Notes under the pieces: generated by a model
What the model saw: only the letters and a program-made list of their open reading frames with translations
Told to the model about the DNA's origin: nothing
Database searches by the model: none
Made by a program: the position numbers and the translations under genes
Assembly (NCBI GenBank): GCA_900545215.1
Contig: UQXW01000033.1
Location: forward strand, 1-24,964
DNA from: an uncultured Bacteroidota bacterium
GTDB taxonomy: Bacteria; Bacteroidota; Bacteroidia; Bacteroidales; P3
Direction of reading: 5' to 3'
DNA length: 24,964 nucleotides
Shown: piece after piece, positions 6,786 through 14,632 of the stretch
Layout: every line of letters starts with the position of its first letter
How positions within the stretch are numbered: the first letter of the stretch is position 1

Positions 6786-7817
6786 TTATTTCTCCAAAGC
6801 CGCAAGTCTCTTTTCCAACTCGTTCATCTTGTTTTTCATTTGTTCCAACTTGCGGAAATAGACATAACTTTTCATATAAGTCTTTGCGTCTATGGCAGGA
6901 GACCCGATTATTCTTGCTTCGTCTTTGATGTCGGAGATTATTCCGGCTTGGGCTCCTATCGAACAGCGGTCTCCGACTTTTATATGACCTGAGAAACCTA
7001 CTTGCCCGCCGATGAAGCAGTTGCTTCCTATCTTTGTACTGCCGGCAACGCCTGTTTGTGCCGCCATGGCAGTCGATTGCCCGATTACTACGTTATGTCC
7101 CAACTGACAAAGGTTATCTATTTTCGTGCCTTTCATCACTTTGGTGGAACCCATCGTTGCTCTGTCTATGGTCGCATTTGCACCTATTTCCACGTCGTCC
7201 TCGATTACCACATTACCTATTTGAGCTATTTTTTTGAATGTGCCATCTGCCAATGGTGCAAAGCCGAAACCGTCTGCTCCCAAGACTGCTCCCGAATGCA
7301 GAATACAGTTGTTGCCGATTACAGTGTCATGATAAATCCTCACTCCCGCAAAAAGTGTGACGTTTTCTCCTATTTTGACATCGTCTCCTATGTAAACATG
7401 CGGGTATATCTTTGATCCTTTTCCTATTTTCGCTCCTTTGCTGATGACGGCAAACTCTCCTACGTAAACGTCTTCGGCGATTTCTGCTTGTTTATCGATG
7501 AAAGCCAAGGAGGAAATACCGTTTTTGTTCAGTCTGTATTGGTTGTAAATCTCCAGAAGTTTGGCAAAACAACTGTATGCGTCCTTTACCCGGATTACTG
7601 TGGTTTTTATCTCTTCTTCCGGCTCGAAGTCCTCGTTGATTATTACGATGCTTGCTTTTGTGGAATACAGATAGTGGTTGTATTTGGGATTGGCAAGAAA
7701 GGACATACCGCCTTCTTCGCCCTCTTCTATTTTGCATAATTTGCTGACGACTGCATTTTCGTTTCCCTCAACTCTTCCTTCGAGCATTTGGGCAATTTGT
7801 TTTGCACTAAACTCCAT
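6786..7817 (-). CDS. lpxD: UDP-3-O-(3-hydroxyacyl)glucosamine N-acyltransferase
   Basis: LpxD adds the second 3-hydroxyacyl chain, from acyl-ACP, to the glucosamine amine in lipid A synthesis. It works as a cytoplasmic trimer. The 343-residue protein has the usual N-terminal uridine-binding domain (residues 1-100, with FLANPKYNHYL). A long left-handed beta-helix of hexapeptide repeats follows (about 105-310, for example VYVGEFAVISKGAKIGKGS). The catalytic histidine is His241 in LCQLGHNVVIG, matching His239 of the E. coli enzyme, and DGFGFAP is also present. A short C-terminal helical tail closes the trimer. It is the first gene of the minus-strand cluster and has its own -7 box at 7838-7845. 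The lpxC-fabZ and lpxA genes that often follow it in Bacteroidetes are not here; a gldB-like gene takes their place. Confidence 0.96.
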   Translation of the reverse strand: MEFSAKQIAQMLEGRVEGNENAVVSKLCKIEEGEEGGMSFLANPKYNHYLYSTKASIVIINEDFEPEEEIKTTVIRVKDAYSCFAKLLEIYNQYRLNKNGISSLAFIDKQAEIAEDVYVGEFAVISKGAKIGKGSKIYPHVYIGDDVKIGENVTLFAGVRIYHDTVIGNNCILHSGAVLGADGFGFAPLADGTFKKIAQIGNVVIEDDVEIGANATIDRATMGSTKVMKGTKIDNLCQLGHNVVIGQSTAMAAQTGVAGSTKIGSNCFIGGQVGFSGHIKVGDRCSIGAQAGIISDIKDEARIIGSPAIDAKTYMKSYVYFRKLEQMKNKMNELEKRLAALEK

Positions 7818-7837
7818 TTCGTTGATTGTTTTGCCTG

Positions 7838-7845
7838 CAAAGGTA
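7838..7845 (-). promoter_or_regulatory. Bacteroidetes-type -7 box for lpxD
   Basis: The minus strand reads TACCTTTG, ending 20 bases before the lpxD ATG at 7817. No clear -33 box is seen. The rest of the 101-base gap (7818-7918) holds nothing else I can assign. Confidence 0.55.
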
Positions 7846-7918
7846 AGAAGTTTTCAGTGAATTGCTGACGGAAAGGGCGAATTTACAGTAGGAAGTGTCT
7901 TTCGAGTGCGGGCAAAGT

Positions 7919-9742
7919 TTATTTTTTGCCAAACTTTTCCAATTCCTTGTACTTCTTGCGGGCTTGGGTTACGTACAGACTTGTGGGATAATTGAGTATA
8001 AGTTGTTCGTAATAGGATTTCGCGACGGATAGATCTTTGTGATATACCTCTGCAATTTCAGCCAACTGCATAATGGCATCGTCTGCGGTAAGAGCATACG
8101 GGTATTTCAGCAAAAGCGATTTCAGTAAACTGTCTGCCATTTCAATGTTTCCTCTATCCTTTGCAATCAATGCCCGAAGATAGACGCATTCGTCAAATAA
8201 AGGGTGATGGAAATAGGCTTGCTCTATGCTGTCTGTGTAATTCAGTGCCTTATCATAGTTTCGGTATTCTCTTTCTCGCTCGGCGGCTGCGAACCATCGC
8301 ATGGCTGTGAATGTGCTGTCCTCATCTCGGTTCTCTTCTATGAGAATGCTGTACTCCAAAGCGTCGTTTGAAATCAGTTTTGTGGTGGAAGCCCGCAGTG
8401 CTTTGAATTGGGATAAAGCCCATTCGATTTCTCCGTTATAGTAACTCAGCATTGCTTTGAAGAACTTGGCTCTGTCGCCCAAGGGAGAGTTCTTGCAATC
8501 TTTCTCCACTTGGGAGCAAAGCAGGTTTGCTTGCCAACTATCGCCGTATTTATTGTAAATCTCAGCTGAAAGGAGCTTCATTTCTGCTTTTTGATTGATT
8601 GAGAAACTGTTGTTGCCTTGGCATTTCTCCAAAAGATCGACAGCGTCTTGGGCTTTGGTGTCATGAAATGCCATTATTTCGGCTGCCTGCAATATTGTGG
8701 TGAAACTGTCCCTGTTGTAACCGTATTCCGAAAATACAAGTTCAAAGGATTGCATCAACAGAGCCAATGCTTTTTTGTTCGAGGGCGTTTTCATGAATTC
8801 TTTGTATAGTACGCTTGTATATCCGAGCAAGGCTCTCTGATGGAACGCCGATTCTTTTCCTTTGTTCAGTACATATTCATACGCTTGTTTGGCTATGGAT
8901 AAAGCGTTTGCGTCATTCATGTTTTCTGCGAAGTCCAATACTCCCGACCCACTGCTTTCTTCAAAAGTTTTGTCGATGTTCTTTGCCATTGAAAAGGCTT
9001 TGTCGTATTTGCCGTTTTGGGTATAGAGCCATAAACCGAACCGGGCAAAATACGGATTGCGACTTTGTGCCTTGTAGAGCCTCGACCACTCTTCTTCAAC
9101 CGATTTGATAAGATCGACAGAATCCTTTGCGAAAAGTCCTGACAGGTTGGCTGTGATTTGAGGCAGGCTTTGAGGATTGTGTTCCAAAAGAAGAAAGTAT
9201 TCTTTGGCTATTGCTTCATAGTTGTTTTCCTGCATGAAAATATTTCCAAGCTGAAAGCCGTATGCGGAATTGTCTCCCAGCAATTCCCTTCCTCGTAAGA
9301 ACACTTTTTTTGCCTCTTCAAAATGTCGTGAATAAAGAAAGGCATTGCCGAGTTTGAGAATGTCGGAATTGTTCGCCTTCAAGTTTTTCAGCAATCGCTC
9401 GAATTGCTTTTCGGCTTTTCGGCTTTTTCCTGTTTGCTCATAGAGAAGGAACAACTTTACGCCGAAGTCGGATTGTTTGGGGAAGATTTTGCCGGCTTCT
9501 TTCAGATAATCTTCCGCTTCTTCAAAATTTCCATTGTTTTGCAAAGCGTTGCACAGCAAGGAATAGGCTTGTTCCGTTTTGTTTCGTTTAAGATAGTCTT
9601 TGTAAATGCTGATTGCTTCCTCCGATTGCCCGTTTGCCTCCAAGGAAACAGCCTGTTGCAACTCCACATCCTTTTGACTGAAAGATGTTGCAAGGCAGGC
9701 AAAGAATGCAATCGCAAAAGCAATGAAGTATCTCAAACTCAT
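7919..9742 (-). CDS. Tetratricopeptide-repeat protein, exported
   Basis: This 607-residue protein has a Sec signal peptide (MSLRYFIAFAIAFFACLATSFSQ) followed by helical TPR-type repeats along its length. Examples are EEAISIYKDYLKRN and FEEAEDYLKEAGKIFPKQ near the N-terminus and DRGNIEMADSLLKSLLLKYPY and VAKSYYEQLILNYPTS at the end. The C-terminal repeats resemble the outer-membrane-assembly/YbgF type of TPR. TPRs mediate protein-protein contacts; no enzyme motif is visible, and a periplasmic scaffold role is inferred. Its ATG overlaps the stop of yicC by four bases (9739-9742), so the two form one transcript with yicC first. Similar TPR proteins are common in Bacteroidetes genomes, but I cannot assign a specific function. 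Confidence 0.85.
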   Translation of the reverse strand: MSLRYFIAFAIAFFACLATSFSQKDVELQQAVSLEANGQSEEAISIYKDYLKRNKTEQAYSLLCNALQNNGNFEEAEDYLKEAGKIFPKQSDFGVKLFLLYEQTGKSRKAEKQFERLLKNLKANNSDILKLGNAFLYSRHFEEAKKVFLRGRELLGDNSAYGFQLGNIFMQENNYEAIAKEYFLLLEHNPQSLPQITANLSGLFAKDSVDLIKSVEEEWSRLYKAQSRNPYFARFGLWLYTQNGKYDKAFSMAKNIDKTFEESSGSGVLDFAENMNDANALSIAKQAYEYVLNKGKESAFHQRALLGYTSVLYKEFMKTPSNKKALALLMQSFELVFSEYGYNRDSFTTILQAAEIMAFHDTKAQDAVDLLEKCQGNNSFSINQKAEMKLLSAEIYNKYGDSWQANLLCSQVEKDCKNSPLGDRAKFFKAMLSYYNGEIEWALSQFKALRASTTKLISNDALEYSILIEENRDEDSTFTAMRWFAAAEREREYRNYDKALNYTDSIEQAYFHHPLFDECVYLRALIAKDRGNIEMADSLLKSLLLKYPYALTADDAIMQLAEIAEVYHKDLSVAKSYYEQLILNYPTSLYVTQARKKYKELEKFGKK

Positions 9743-10608
9743 AGTATATTGGCTGACTGCTCCTTTATTTTTTCAAGCTCGTCTTTCATTCTCACAACCA
9801 AGACCTGAATATCTGCATCGTTGGCTTTCGACCCCAAAGTATTGATTTCTCTTCCCATTTCTTGTGCTATGAAGCCTAATTTTTTGCCTTGGCATTCTCC
9901 TTGGGCGAGACATTGAAGGAAATAGTCCAAGTGTTGTCTCAATCGTATCTTTTCTTCGGTTATATCCAACTTTTCGAGGTAGTAAATCATTTCCTGCTCC
10001 AAGCGATTTTCATCGAGTTTATCCAATGTGAGTTCTTTGAGTTTGGAAAAGAGCCTGTCTTTTATCCTTACGCATCTTTCGGTCTCGTATTTATCGACTT
10101 CTTTGAGTAAATCGCCTATAAGGTTTGCTCTTTTGATGAAGTCTTTTTCCAAAATGCCTCCCTCGCACGTGCGATATTCGTCCAAACTTTTTACAGCTTG
10201 GCGGACAGTTGAAAGGAATAGGGCTTTTTCTTCATCGTCAAGCTCTTGTTGTTCGGCAAATCGCACTTCAGGAAGACTGAGAACATAATTCAGCAGATTG
10301 CTTGTGTCGGCTCCGACACTATTCGCAAGAGATTTCAAATTCGTGTAAACATTCGTAAAAGCCTCTTTGTTGACCAACGGAGTGTTTTCAAGATTGCATT
10401 TTTCACTACTTATGTTGCAATCGAGTTTTCCCCTGATCAAACAATCGGAGAATATATTCCGTACTTCCAATTCCAATTCCTTGAAACGAGCCGGCAGTTT
10501 TATCGAAGCGTCTAAGGTTTTTCCGTTCAAAGATTTTACTTCCACCGTAACCAATGCGTCGCCGCAAACGGTCTGGGCTTTTCCGAAGCCCGTCATCGAC
10601 TTAATCAT
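9739..10608 (-). CDS. yicC: YicC-family endoribonuclease
   Basis: This 289-residue YicC-family protein is cytoplasmic. E. coli YicC was reported as an endoribonuclease involved in small-RNA decay. The start at 10608 gives the family's standard N-terminus, MIKSMTGFGKAQ. The in-frame ATG at 10626 adds six residues with no family counterpart and lies closer to the -7 box. The N-terminal YicC domain contains VEVKSLNGKTLDASIKLP and the RGKLDCNIS segment. The C-terminal domain (formerly DUF1732) ends with EEKIRLRQHLDYF, GKKLGFIAQEMGREINTLGSKANDADIQ and VRMKDELEKIKEQ, which are near-diagnostic. In many bacteria yicC precedes gmk; here a TPR gene follows instead. It is divergent from the PASTA gene, across a 120-base gap. 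Confidence 0.93.
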   Translation of the reverse strand: MIKSMTGFGKAQTVCGDALVTVEVKSLNGKTLDASIKLPARFKELELEVRNIFSDCLIRGKLDCNISSEKCNLENTPLVNKEAFTNVYTNLKSLANSVGADTSNLLNYVLSLPEVRFAEQQELDDEEKALFLSTVRQAVKSLDEYRTCEGGILEKDFIKRANLIGDLLKEVDKYETERCVRIKDRLFSKLKELTLDKLDENRLEQEMIYYLEKLDITEEKIRLRQHLDYFLQCLAQGECQGKKLGFIAQEMGREINTLGSKANDADIQVLVVRMKDELEKIKEQSANIL

Positions 10609-10637
10609 ATACTTGCAATTAAACAAAAATCAAACCG

Positions 10638-10645
10638 CAAAAATA
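10638..10645 (-). promoter_or_regulatory. Probable -7 box for yicC
   Basis: The minus strand reads TATTTTTG, matching TAnnTTTG, and ends 29 bases before the yicC start at 10608. No good -33 element is visible. Confidence 0.4.
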
Positions 10646-10697
10646 CAAAATCCCCGCATTCTCTGTTCCAATGAACGGGAAATCAATCAAAAATTGT

Positions 10698-10705
10698 TAC
10701 CTTTG
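10698..10705 (+). promoter_or_regulatory. Bacteroidetes-type -7 box for the PASTA gene
   Basis: TACCTTTG lies 23 bases before the ATG at 10729 and fits TAnnTTTG exactly. It would drive the PASTA, T9SS-protein and rluA-family gene cluster. Confidence 0.55.
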
Positions 10706-10728
10706 CCGCAGAAATCAATGATACAGCC

Positions 10729-11574
10729 ATGTCATTCAAGCAATTCATAAAAAGCAGAACTTTCTTTGTCCATCTCGGACTCATAGTGGCGAGTTTCTTC
10801 CTTTTACTCGTCATAGCTTTCTTTCTCATAAAGCAATACACTCGTCATGGAAGCGAATACACTGTTCCAAACATAGAAGGCAGGTTGCTTAGCGAAGCAG
10901 AACAAATGGAAGAGATGTCGAATTTCAATGTGATAGTGATAGATTCCATCTTTCAAGAAGATTCGCCGGCAGGAATTATCCTGAGTCAGGAACCTATTGC
11001 AGATTCAAGGGTGAAAAAAGGCAGAAAGATTTACGTTACCATAACTTCGGAAACAGGAGATGAGCTAAGCATGCCTTTGTGTACCGATGTGAGTTTGAAA
11101 ACAGCCGTTCAATCGCTGACCGATATAGGTTTGAGGATTGGAAACATCAGTTTCAGACCCGGGGATATTTCAAACATTGTGTTGGAACAAAGACAAAACG
11201 GAAAGATAATCCGTCAGAATGCAAAGGTCAAAAGAGGCGATGTGATAGATCTGCTTGTCGAGATAGACGTAAACAATTCCACCACGAACATGCCCGATAT
11301 TCTCGGTAAGACAGAGGTGGAGGCAGAGAAGATGCTGTGGGCTGCCGGACTGAATGTGGGAAAGAAGACGTTCGACGGGCAGAGGGAGCATAACCATTCA
11401 AGAGTTGTCAGTTACACTCCCACATTCAAGGGCTTGACTCTTGGAACCACGGTATCGTTGCACTTCATCAATGATGCCAAAAGCAGCTATAGAAAAACGT
11501 TGAGAAAGTTTGAAGAACAACTTATACTCGAACAGAATAATTATGAAGACATCGAAAATGCGGAAACGGAGTAA
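10729..11574 (+). CDS. PASTA-domain membrane protein
   Basis: This 281-residue protein has a short cytoplasmic N-terminus, one membrane segment (about residues 14-36, VHLGLIVASFFLLLVIAFFLI) and then PASTA-type domains in the periplasm. The first begins at YTVPNIEGRLLSEAEQ, the second at LSMPLCTDVSLKTAVQSL and the third at TNMPDILGKTEVEAEKML. Each has the expected ending with GxxIxxxV or similar. PASTA domains bind peptidoglycan or beta-lactams in Gram-positive kinases and PBPs. In Bacteroidetes such kinase-less PASTA proteins are usually encoded next to rluA-family and ddl genes, and the downstream rluA-family gene fits that order. Its 3' end overlaps the next gene's start region. The periplasmic cell-wall role is an inference from the domain. 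Confidence 0.88.
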   Translation: MSFKQFIKSRTFFVHLGLIVASFFLLLVIAFFLIKQYTRHGSEYTVPNIEGRLLSEAEQMEEMSNFNVIVIDSIFQEDSPAGIILSQEPIADSRVKKGRKIYVTITSETGDELSMPLCTDVSLKTAVQSLTDIGLRIGNISFRPGDISNIVLEQRQNGKIIRQNAKVKRGDVIDLLVEIDVNNSTTNMPDILGKTEVEAEKMLWAAGLNVGKKTFDGQREHNHSRVVSYTPTFKGLTLGTTVSLHFINDAKSSYRKTLRKFEEQLILEQNNYEDIENAETE

Positions 11575-13456
11575 CGATTTGAAAAAAGCAGGATTTGTAT
11601 TGCTGTTTTCCCTATTCTCCGTATTGTCTTTTGCTCAAATAATAATATCTCCCATAGGCAGTTTTGCCGATACGCAAAAGCAAAAGCGACAATCCTCTTG
11701 TGATATTTTCCTACCGTTCATAGATGATTTCTCGAACTATGTCGGTATTCCGAATCCCGACAAGTGGGAAACATTCGGAGCGGTTGTAAACTGTTCTTAT
11801 CAATTCAATCCGCCATCGGTAGGCGTTGTCACTCTCGATGCGACGGATATTTACGGCAAACTTTATGCTCATGCGACATCTTCGCCATTTTATGCCGATA
11901 CTCTTGCAAGTCGCTTCATTCGATTGGACTCTGTGTTATCTCCTTACGGTATTGCACTTTCTCCGAGTGATTCCGTATATCTGAGTTTCTATGTTCAGCC
12001 GGCAGGAGGCAGTGGAAAGCAATGGGAAATGATAGGTTCTCGTCCATCTGCCGAAGATTCGATAATATTGGAATTTTATTCTCCTGAAACAGGTTGGAGT
12101 AGGATTTGGTCGATGGGGGGAGAGCATGCGGACAGTCTTTACAACAGATATGGTTCTTACTATAAGTATGTCCTTATACCCATAACCGACCAAGCATATT
12201 TCAACAAAGAATTCCGCTTTCGCTTTCGTAACATGGCTTCTTTGAGCAATAGTTCTCTGAGTTCATACATCGGGAACTGCGATCAATGGAATATAGATTA
12301 TGTTTATTTGAACAGAAATCGTTCATTCGAAGATACATCGCGAAGAGACTTGGCTTTCGTCGAGCCTGCCCCCTCTATGTTGAAGCGTTATCAGGCAATG
12401 CCTTCACGGCAATTCCGACAAGATGAAATGGCAGACAGTTTGCATATCAAGATAGTCAACCTTGCAGACATGGCTTTAAGTTCCACTTATAAATACGAGA
12501 TAACCAATGAAAGCGGAATGCGTCTTTATTCTTACGATGGGGGATTTGAGAATATTTCTCCGTATTCGCAGACACAGCAGTACCAAACCTCTCCCAACCA
12601 TGCAAGACCCACTGTCGATTTTGTGTTCGATATAAATCTGGAGCGGTGGTATGCTTTCGACATTATCCATACCATAAAGGAAGGAGTGGGGCAGGATTGG
12701 CTGCCTGCAAACGACACCATACGGTTCAAGCAGATTTTTGAAGATTATTTTGCATACGATGACGGCACGGCCGAGAACGGTATCGGTGTCGAACCCATAA
12801 GCGGTTCTCATTTGGCTGTCAGGTATGACTTGAACGAAAAGGATACTCTCTCGGCAGTGGATATTTATTTCAATACTTCATTGGGCGAGGGTAATTTCAA
12901 GCCTTTCTTCATTTGTATTTGGACTTGCGAGAATGGTTTGCCGGCAAAAATGATATATAAAAGCGAGAAATTGATTCCGAGGAGCGACAGCTTAAACCGT
13001 TTCGCTCGTTTCGTGCTTGATGAGAGCATTGTATTGCCTGCCGGTTCGTTTTTCATAAGTCTGCAAACCAAGGGAAACGATTACCTCAACATAGGATTTG
13101 ACAGAAATACCAATTCCTCCGAATATACTTTTTCAAAGACAGGTTCCGATTGGCAACAGTCTTTCGAGAAAGGCTCCGTCATGATGAGACCTTACTTCGG
13201 TTACAGAGCAAGCGTCGGATTGTATGAAGTCGATGCTTCGAGGATAAAGATTTATCCGAATCCTGCTTCAACGAAAGTTTATTTGCAAAACTGCGATGGT
13301 TTGTTGAAACGGTTGTTTGACATGAATGGCAGAATGCTTCTTCAAACGAGGGAGAATGAAATAGACATTTCCCGATTCGATTGCGGTGTATATATATTGC
13401 AAGTCGCAGATGAGGGCAGGACGATTTACCACGAGAAAATCATAAAGACAAGATAA
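11543..13456 (+). CDS. T9SS type A sorting-domain surface protein
   Basis: This protein of about 637 residues is predicted to cross the inner membrane by a signal peptide (AGFVLLFSLFSVLSFAQ) and then be exported by the type IX secretion system. The C-terminal ~75 residues form a type A sorting domain: IKIYPNPASTKVYLQN, then LFDMNGRMLL, then IDISRFDCGVYILQV and KIIKTR. The middle is beta-rich (for example GKQWEMIGSRPSAEDSIILEFYSPE) and looks like an adhesin or structural protein; no enzyme motif is evident. Its start overlaps the PASTA gene and its TAA stop overlaps the ATG of the rluA-family gene by one base, so all three are probably co-expressed. The start is uncertain: ATGs at 11510, 11543 and 11558 are in frame. 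The first overlaps the PASTA gene by 65 bases and is least likely. Confidence 0.82.
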   Translation: MKTSKMRKRSNDLKKAGFVLLFSLFSVLSFAQIIISPIGSFADTQKQKRQSSCDIFLPFIDDFSNYVGIPNPDKWETFGAVVNCSYQFNPPSVGVVTLDATDIYGKLYAHATSSPFYADTLASRFIRLDSVLSPYGIALSPSDSVYLSFYVQPAGGSGKQWEMIGSRPSAEDSIILEFYSPETGWSRIWSMGGEHADSLYNRYGSYYKYVLIPITDQAYFNKEFRFRFRNMASLSNSSLSSYIGNCDQWNIDYVYLNRNRSFEDTSRRDLAFVEPAPSMLKRYQAMPSRQFRQDEMADSLHIKIVNLADMALSSTYKYEITNESGMRLYSYDGGFENISPYSQTQQYQTSPNHARPTVDFVFDINLERWYAFDIIHTIKEGVGQDWLPANDTIRFKQIFEDYFAYDDGTAENGIGVEPISGSHLAVRYDLNEKDTLSAVDIYFNTSLGEGNFKPFFICIWTCENGLPAKMIYKSEKLIPRSDSLNRFARFVLDESIVLPAGSFFISLQTKGNDYLNIGFDRNTNSSEYTFSKTGSDWQQSFEKGSVMMRPYFGYRASVGLYEVDASRIKIYPNPASTKVYLQNCDGLLKRLFDMNGRMLLQTRENEIDISRFDCGVYILQVADEGRTIYHEKIIKTR

Positions 13457-14493
13457 TGCAAGAGGAGACACAGAACGTCAATGATGAAAGGGAGTTGTAT
13501 GAAAACTTCCGCATAGAGGTTGAAAAGGGAAAGACGTTACTCAGAATAGACAAGTACCTGATGTCCCGCATAGAGGGTACAAGCAGGAACAAGATACAGA
13601 CTGCGGCGAAGGCTGATTGCATAAAAGTGAACGATAAGCCTGTCAAGTCCAATTACAGGGTGAAACCGGGAGATGTTATACAACTTTTCCTTACCACTCC
13701 GCCGCAGTCCATAGAGATAGTGCCTCAGGATATTCCCATAGAGGTGGTTTACGAAGATGATGATGTGATTGTGGTCGATAAACCCTCATCGATGGTGGTT
13801 CACCCGGGCTATGGAAATTATTCGGGTACTCTTTTGAATGCTCTTACATTCCACTTCCGAAATCAGAAGAACAAAGAGGGGGAAACTCCCAAACCTTTGC
13901 TTGTCCATCGTATCGATAAGGACACCACAGGCTTGCTTTTGGTCGCTAAAAACGAGTATGCACAGACCTTTCTTGCCAAACAGTTTTTTGAGCACAGCAT
14001 AGAAAGAAAATATACCGCCCTCGTGTGGGGAGATGTCGGCGATGACCAGGGTACGATAGAGGGTAACATAGGCAGAAGTTTGAAAGATAGAAAAATAATG
14101 ACTGTCTTTCCAGATGGGGAACACGGTAAGCCTGCCATAACCCACTATACCGTTTTGCAGAGGTTCGGTTACATAAGCGAGATACAGTGCCGCCTTGAAA
14201 CAGGACGAACTCACCAGATACGCGTTCACATGAAATCCATCGGACATCCTCTTTTCGGAGACAAGACCTACGGAGGCGACCAAATCTTGAAAGGAACCAC
14301 TTTCAGCAAATACAAACAATTCGTTGCGAATTGCTTTCAAATCCTGCCTCGTCAGGCTTTGCATGCTTCCACCATAGGTTTTCTTCACCCGACAAGCGGA
14401 GAGAGAATGTTGTTTTCTTCAAAACTGCCGGAAGATATGCAAACCGTCATCAATAAATGGACGACTTATATGACCGGAAACAATAACTCTTGA
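13456..14493 (+). CDS. RluA-family 23S rRNA pseudouridine synthase
   Basis: This 345-residue enzyme isomerises uridines to pseudouridine in large-subunit rRNA; the RluD type (helix 69) is most likely from length and the S4 domain. An N-terminal S4 RNA-binding domain spans about residues 27-80 (LRIDKYLMSRIEGTSRNKIQ to YRVKPGDVI). The catalytic domain follows, with VVDKPSSMVVHPG and HRIDKDTTGLLLVAKN at 151-166. Asp154 is the catalytic aspartate, and RTHQIRVHMKSIGHPLFGD is the third family motif. Its ATG overlaps the TAA of the T9SS-protein gene (TAATG). It stands in the conserved Bacteroidetes neighbourhood with a PASTA gene. Which uridines it modifies cannot be read from the sequence. Confidence 0.94.
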   Translation: MQEETQNVNDERELYENFRIEVEKGKTLLRIDKYLMSRIEGTSRNKIQTAAKADCIKVNDKPVKSNYRVKPGDVIQLFLTTPPQSIEIVPQDIPIEVVYEDDDVIVVDKPSSMVVHPGYGNYSGTLLNALTFHFRNQKNKEGETPKPLLVHRIDKDTTGLLLVAKNEYAQTFLAKQFFEHSIERKYTALVWGDVGDDQGTIEGNIGRSLKDRKIMTVFPDGEHGKPAITHYTVLQRFGYISEIQCRLETGRTHQIRVHMKSIGHPLFGDKTYGGDQILKGTTFSKYKQFVANCFQILPRQALHASTIGFLHPTSGERMLFSSKLPEDMQTVINKWTTYMTGNNNS

Positions 14494-14507
14494 AATATTT
14501 TTTTGAA

Positions 14508-14615
14508 ATGCAGAAAATAAAACGCCGTTCGGCTGAAATGAAACGCCGAAAAGATTTACTGAAACGCCGTTTCAGCAAATTAAAACGGCGAAAGAAATTA
14601 TCCCTTTGCAAATAA
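14508..14615 (+). CDS. Possible 35-residue KRR-heptad peptide
   Basis: A short open frame starts at ATG 14508 and stops at TAA 14613-14615, covering the whole of array C. It would encode a very basic peptide with KRR at residues 5-7, 12-14, 19-21 and 26-28, each preceded by Ile, Met or Leu. That pattern could form an amphipathic basic helix. It begins 14 bases after the rluA-family stop and ends 17 bases before the permease start, so it could be a small downstream gene or leader. There is no independent evidence of translation, and it may simply be the repeat read in one frame. Confidence 0.2.
   Translation: MQKIKRRSAEMKRRKDLLKRRFSKLKRRKKLSLCK
14520..14603. repeat. 21-bp-period KRR array C (four units)
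   Basis: Units start at 14520, 14541, 14562 and 14583, exactly 21 bases apart, with cores AAACGCCG, AAACGCCG, AAACGCCG and AAACGGCG. In one plus-strand frame they read KRRSAEM, KRRKDLL, KRRFSKL and KRRKKLS. The unit at 14559-14575 is also a palindrome (CTGAAACG-C-CGTTTCAG, imperfect centre). The array occupies most of the 139-base gap between the rluA-family gene and the permease gene. Confidence 0.8.
14601..14608 (+). promoter_or_regulatory. Weak candidate -7 box for the permease gene
   Basis: TCCCTTTG resembles TAnnTTTG with one mismatch and lies 24 bases before the ATG at 14633. If real, the -33 region falls inside the last unit of array C. Confidence 0.25.
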
Positions 14616-14632
14616 TTGAAATCTAATATACT

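Noticed and set aside
7002..7415. Long open frames antisense to lpxD and other genes (also 10028-10288, 13786-14388, 14707-15384, 15194-15697)
   Set aside because: They lie opposite to or inside clear genes, have no family features and lack signal or promoter context.
8843..8850. Another copy of the repeat core (GAACGCCG)
   Set aside because: It is a single core inside the TPR gene with no 21-bp neighbours, as expected by chance.
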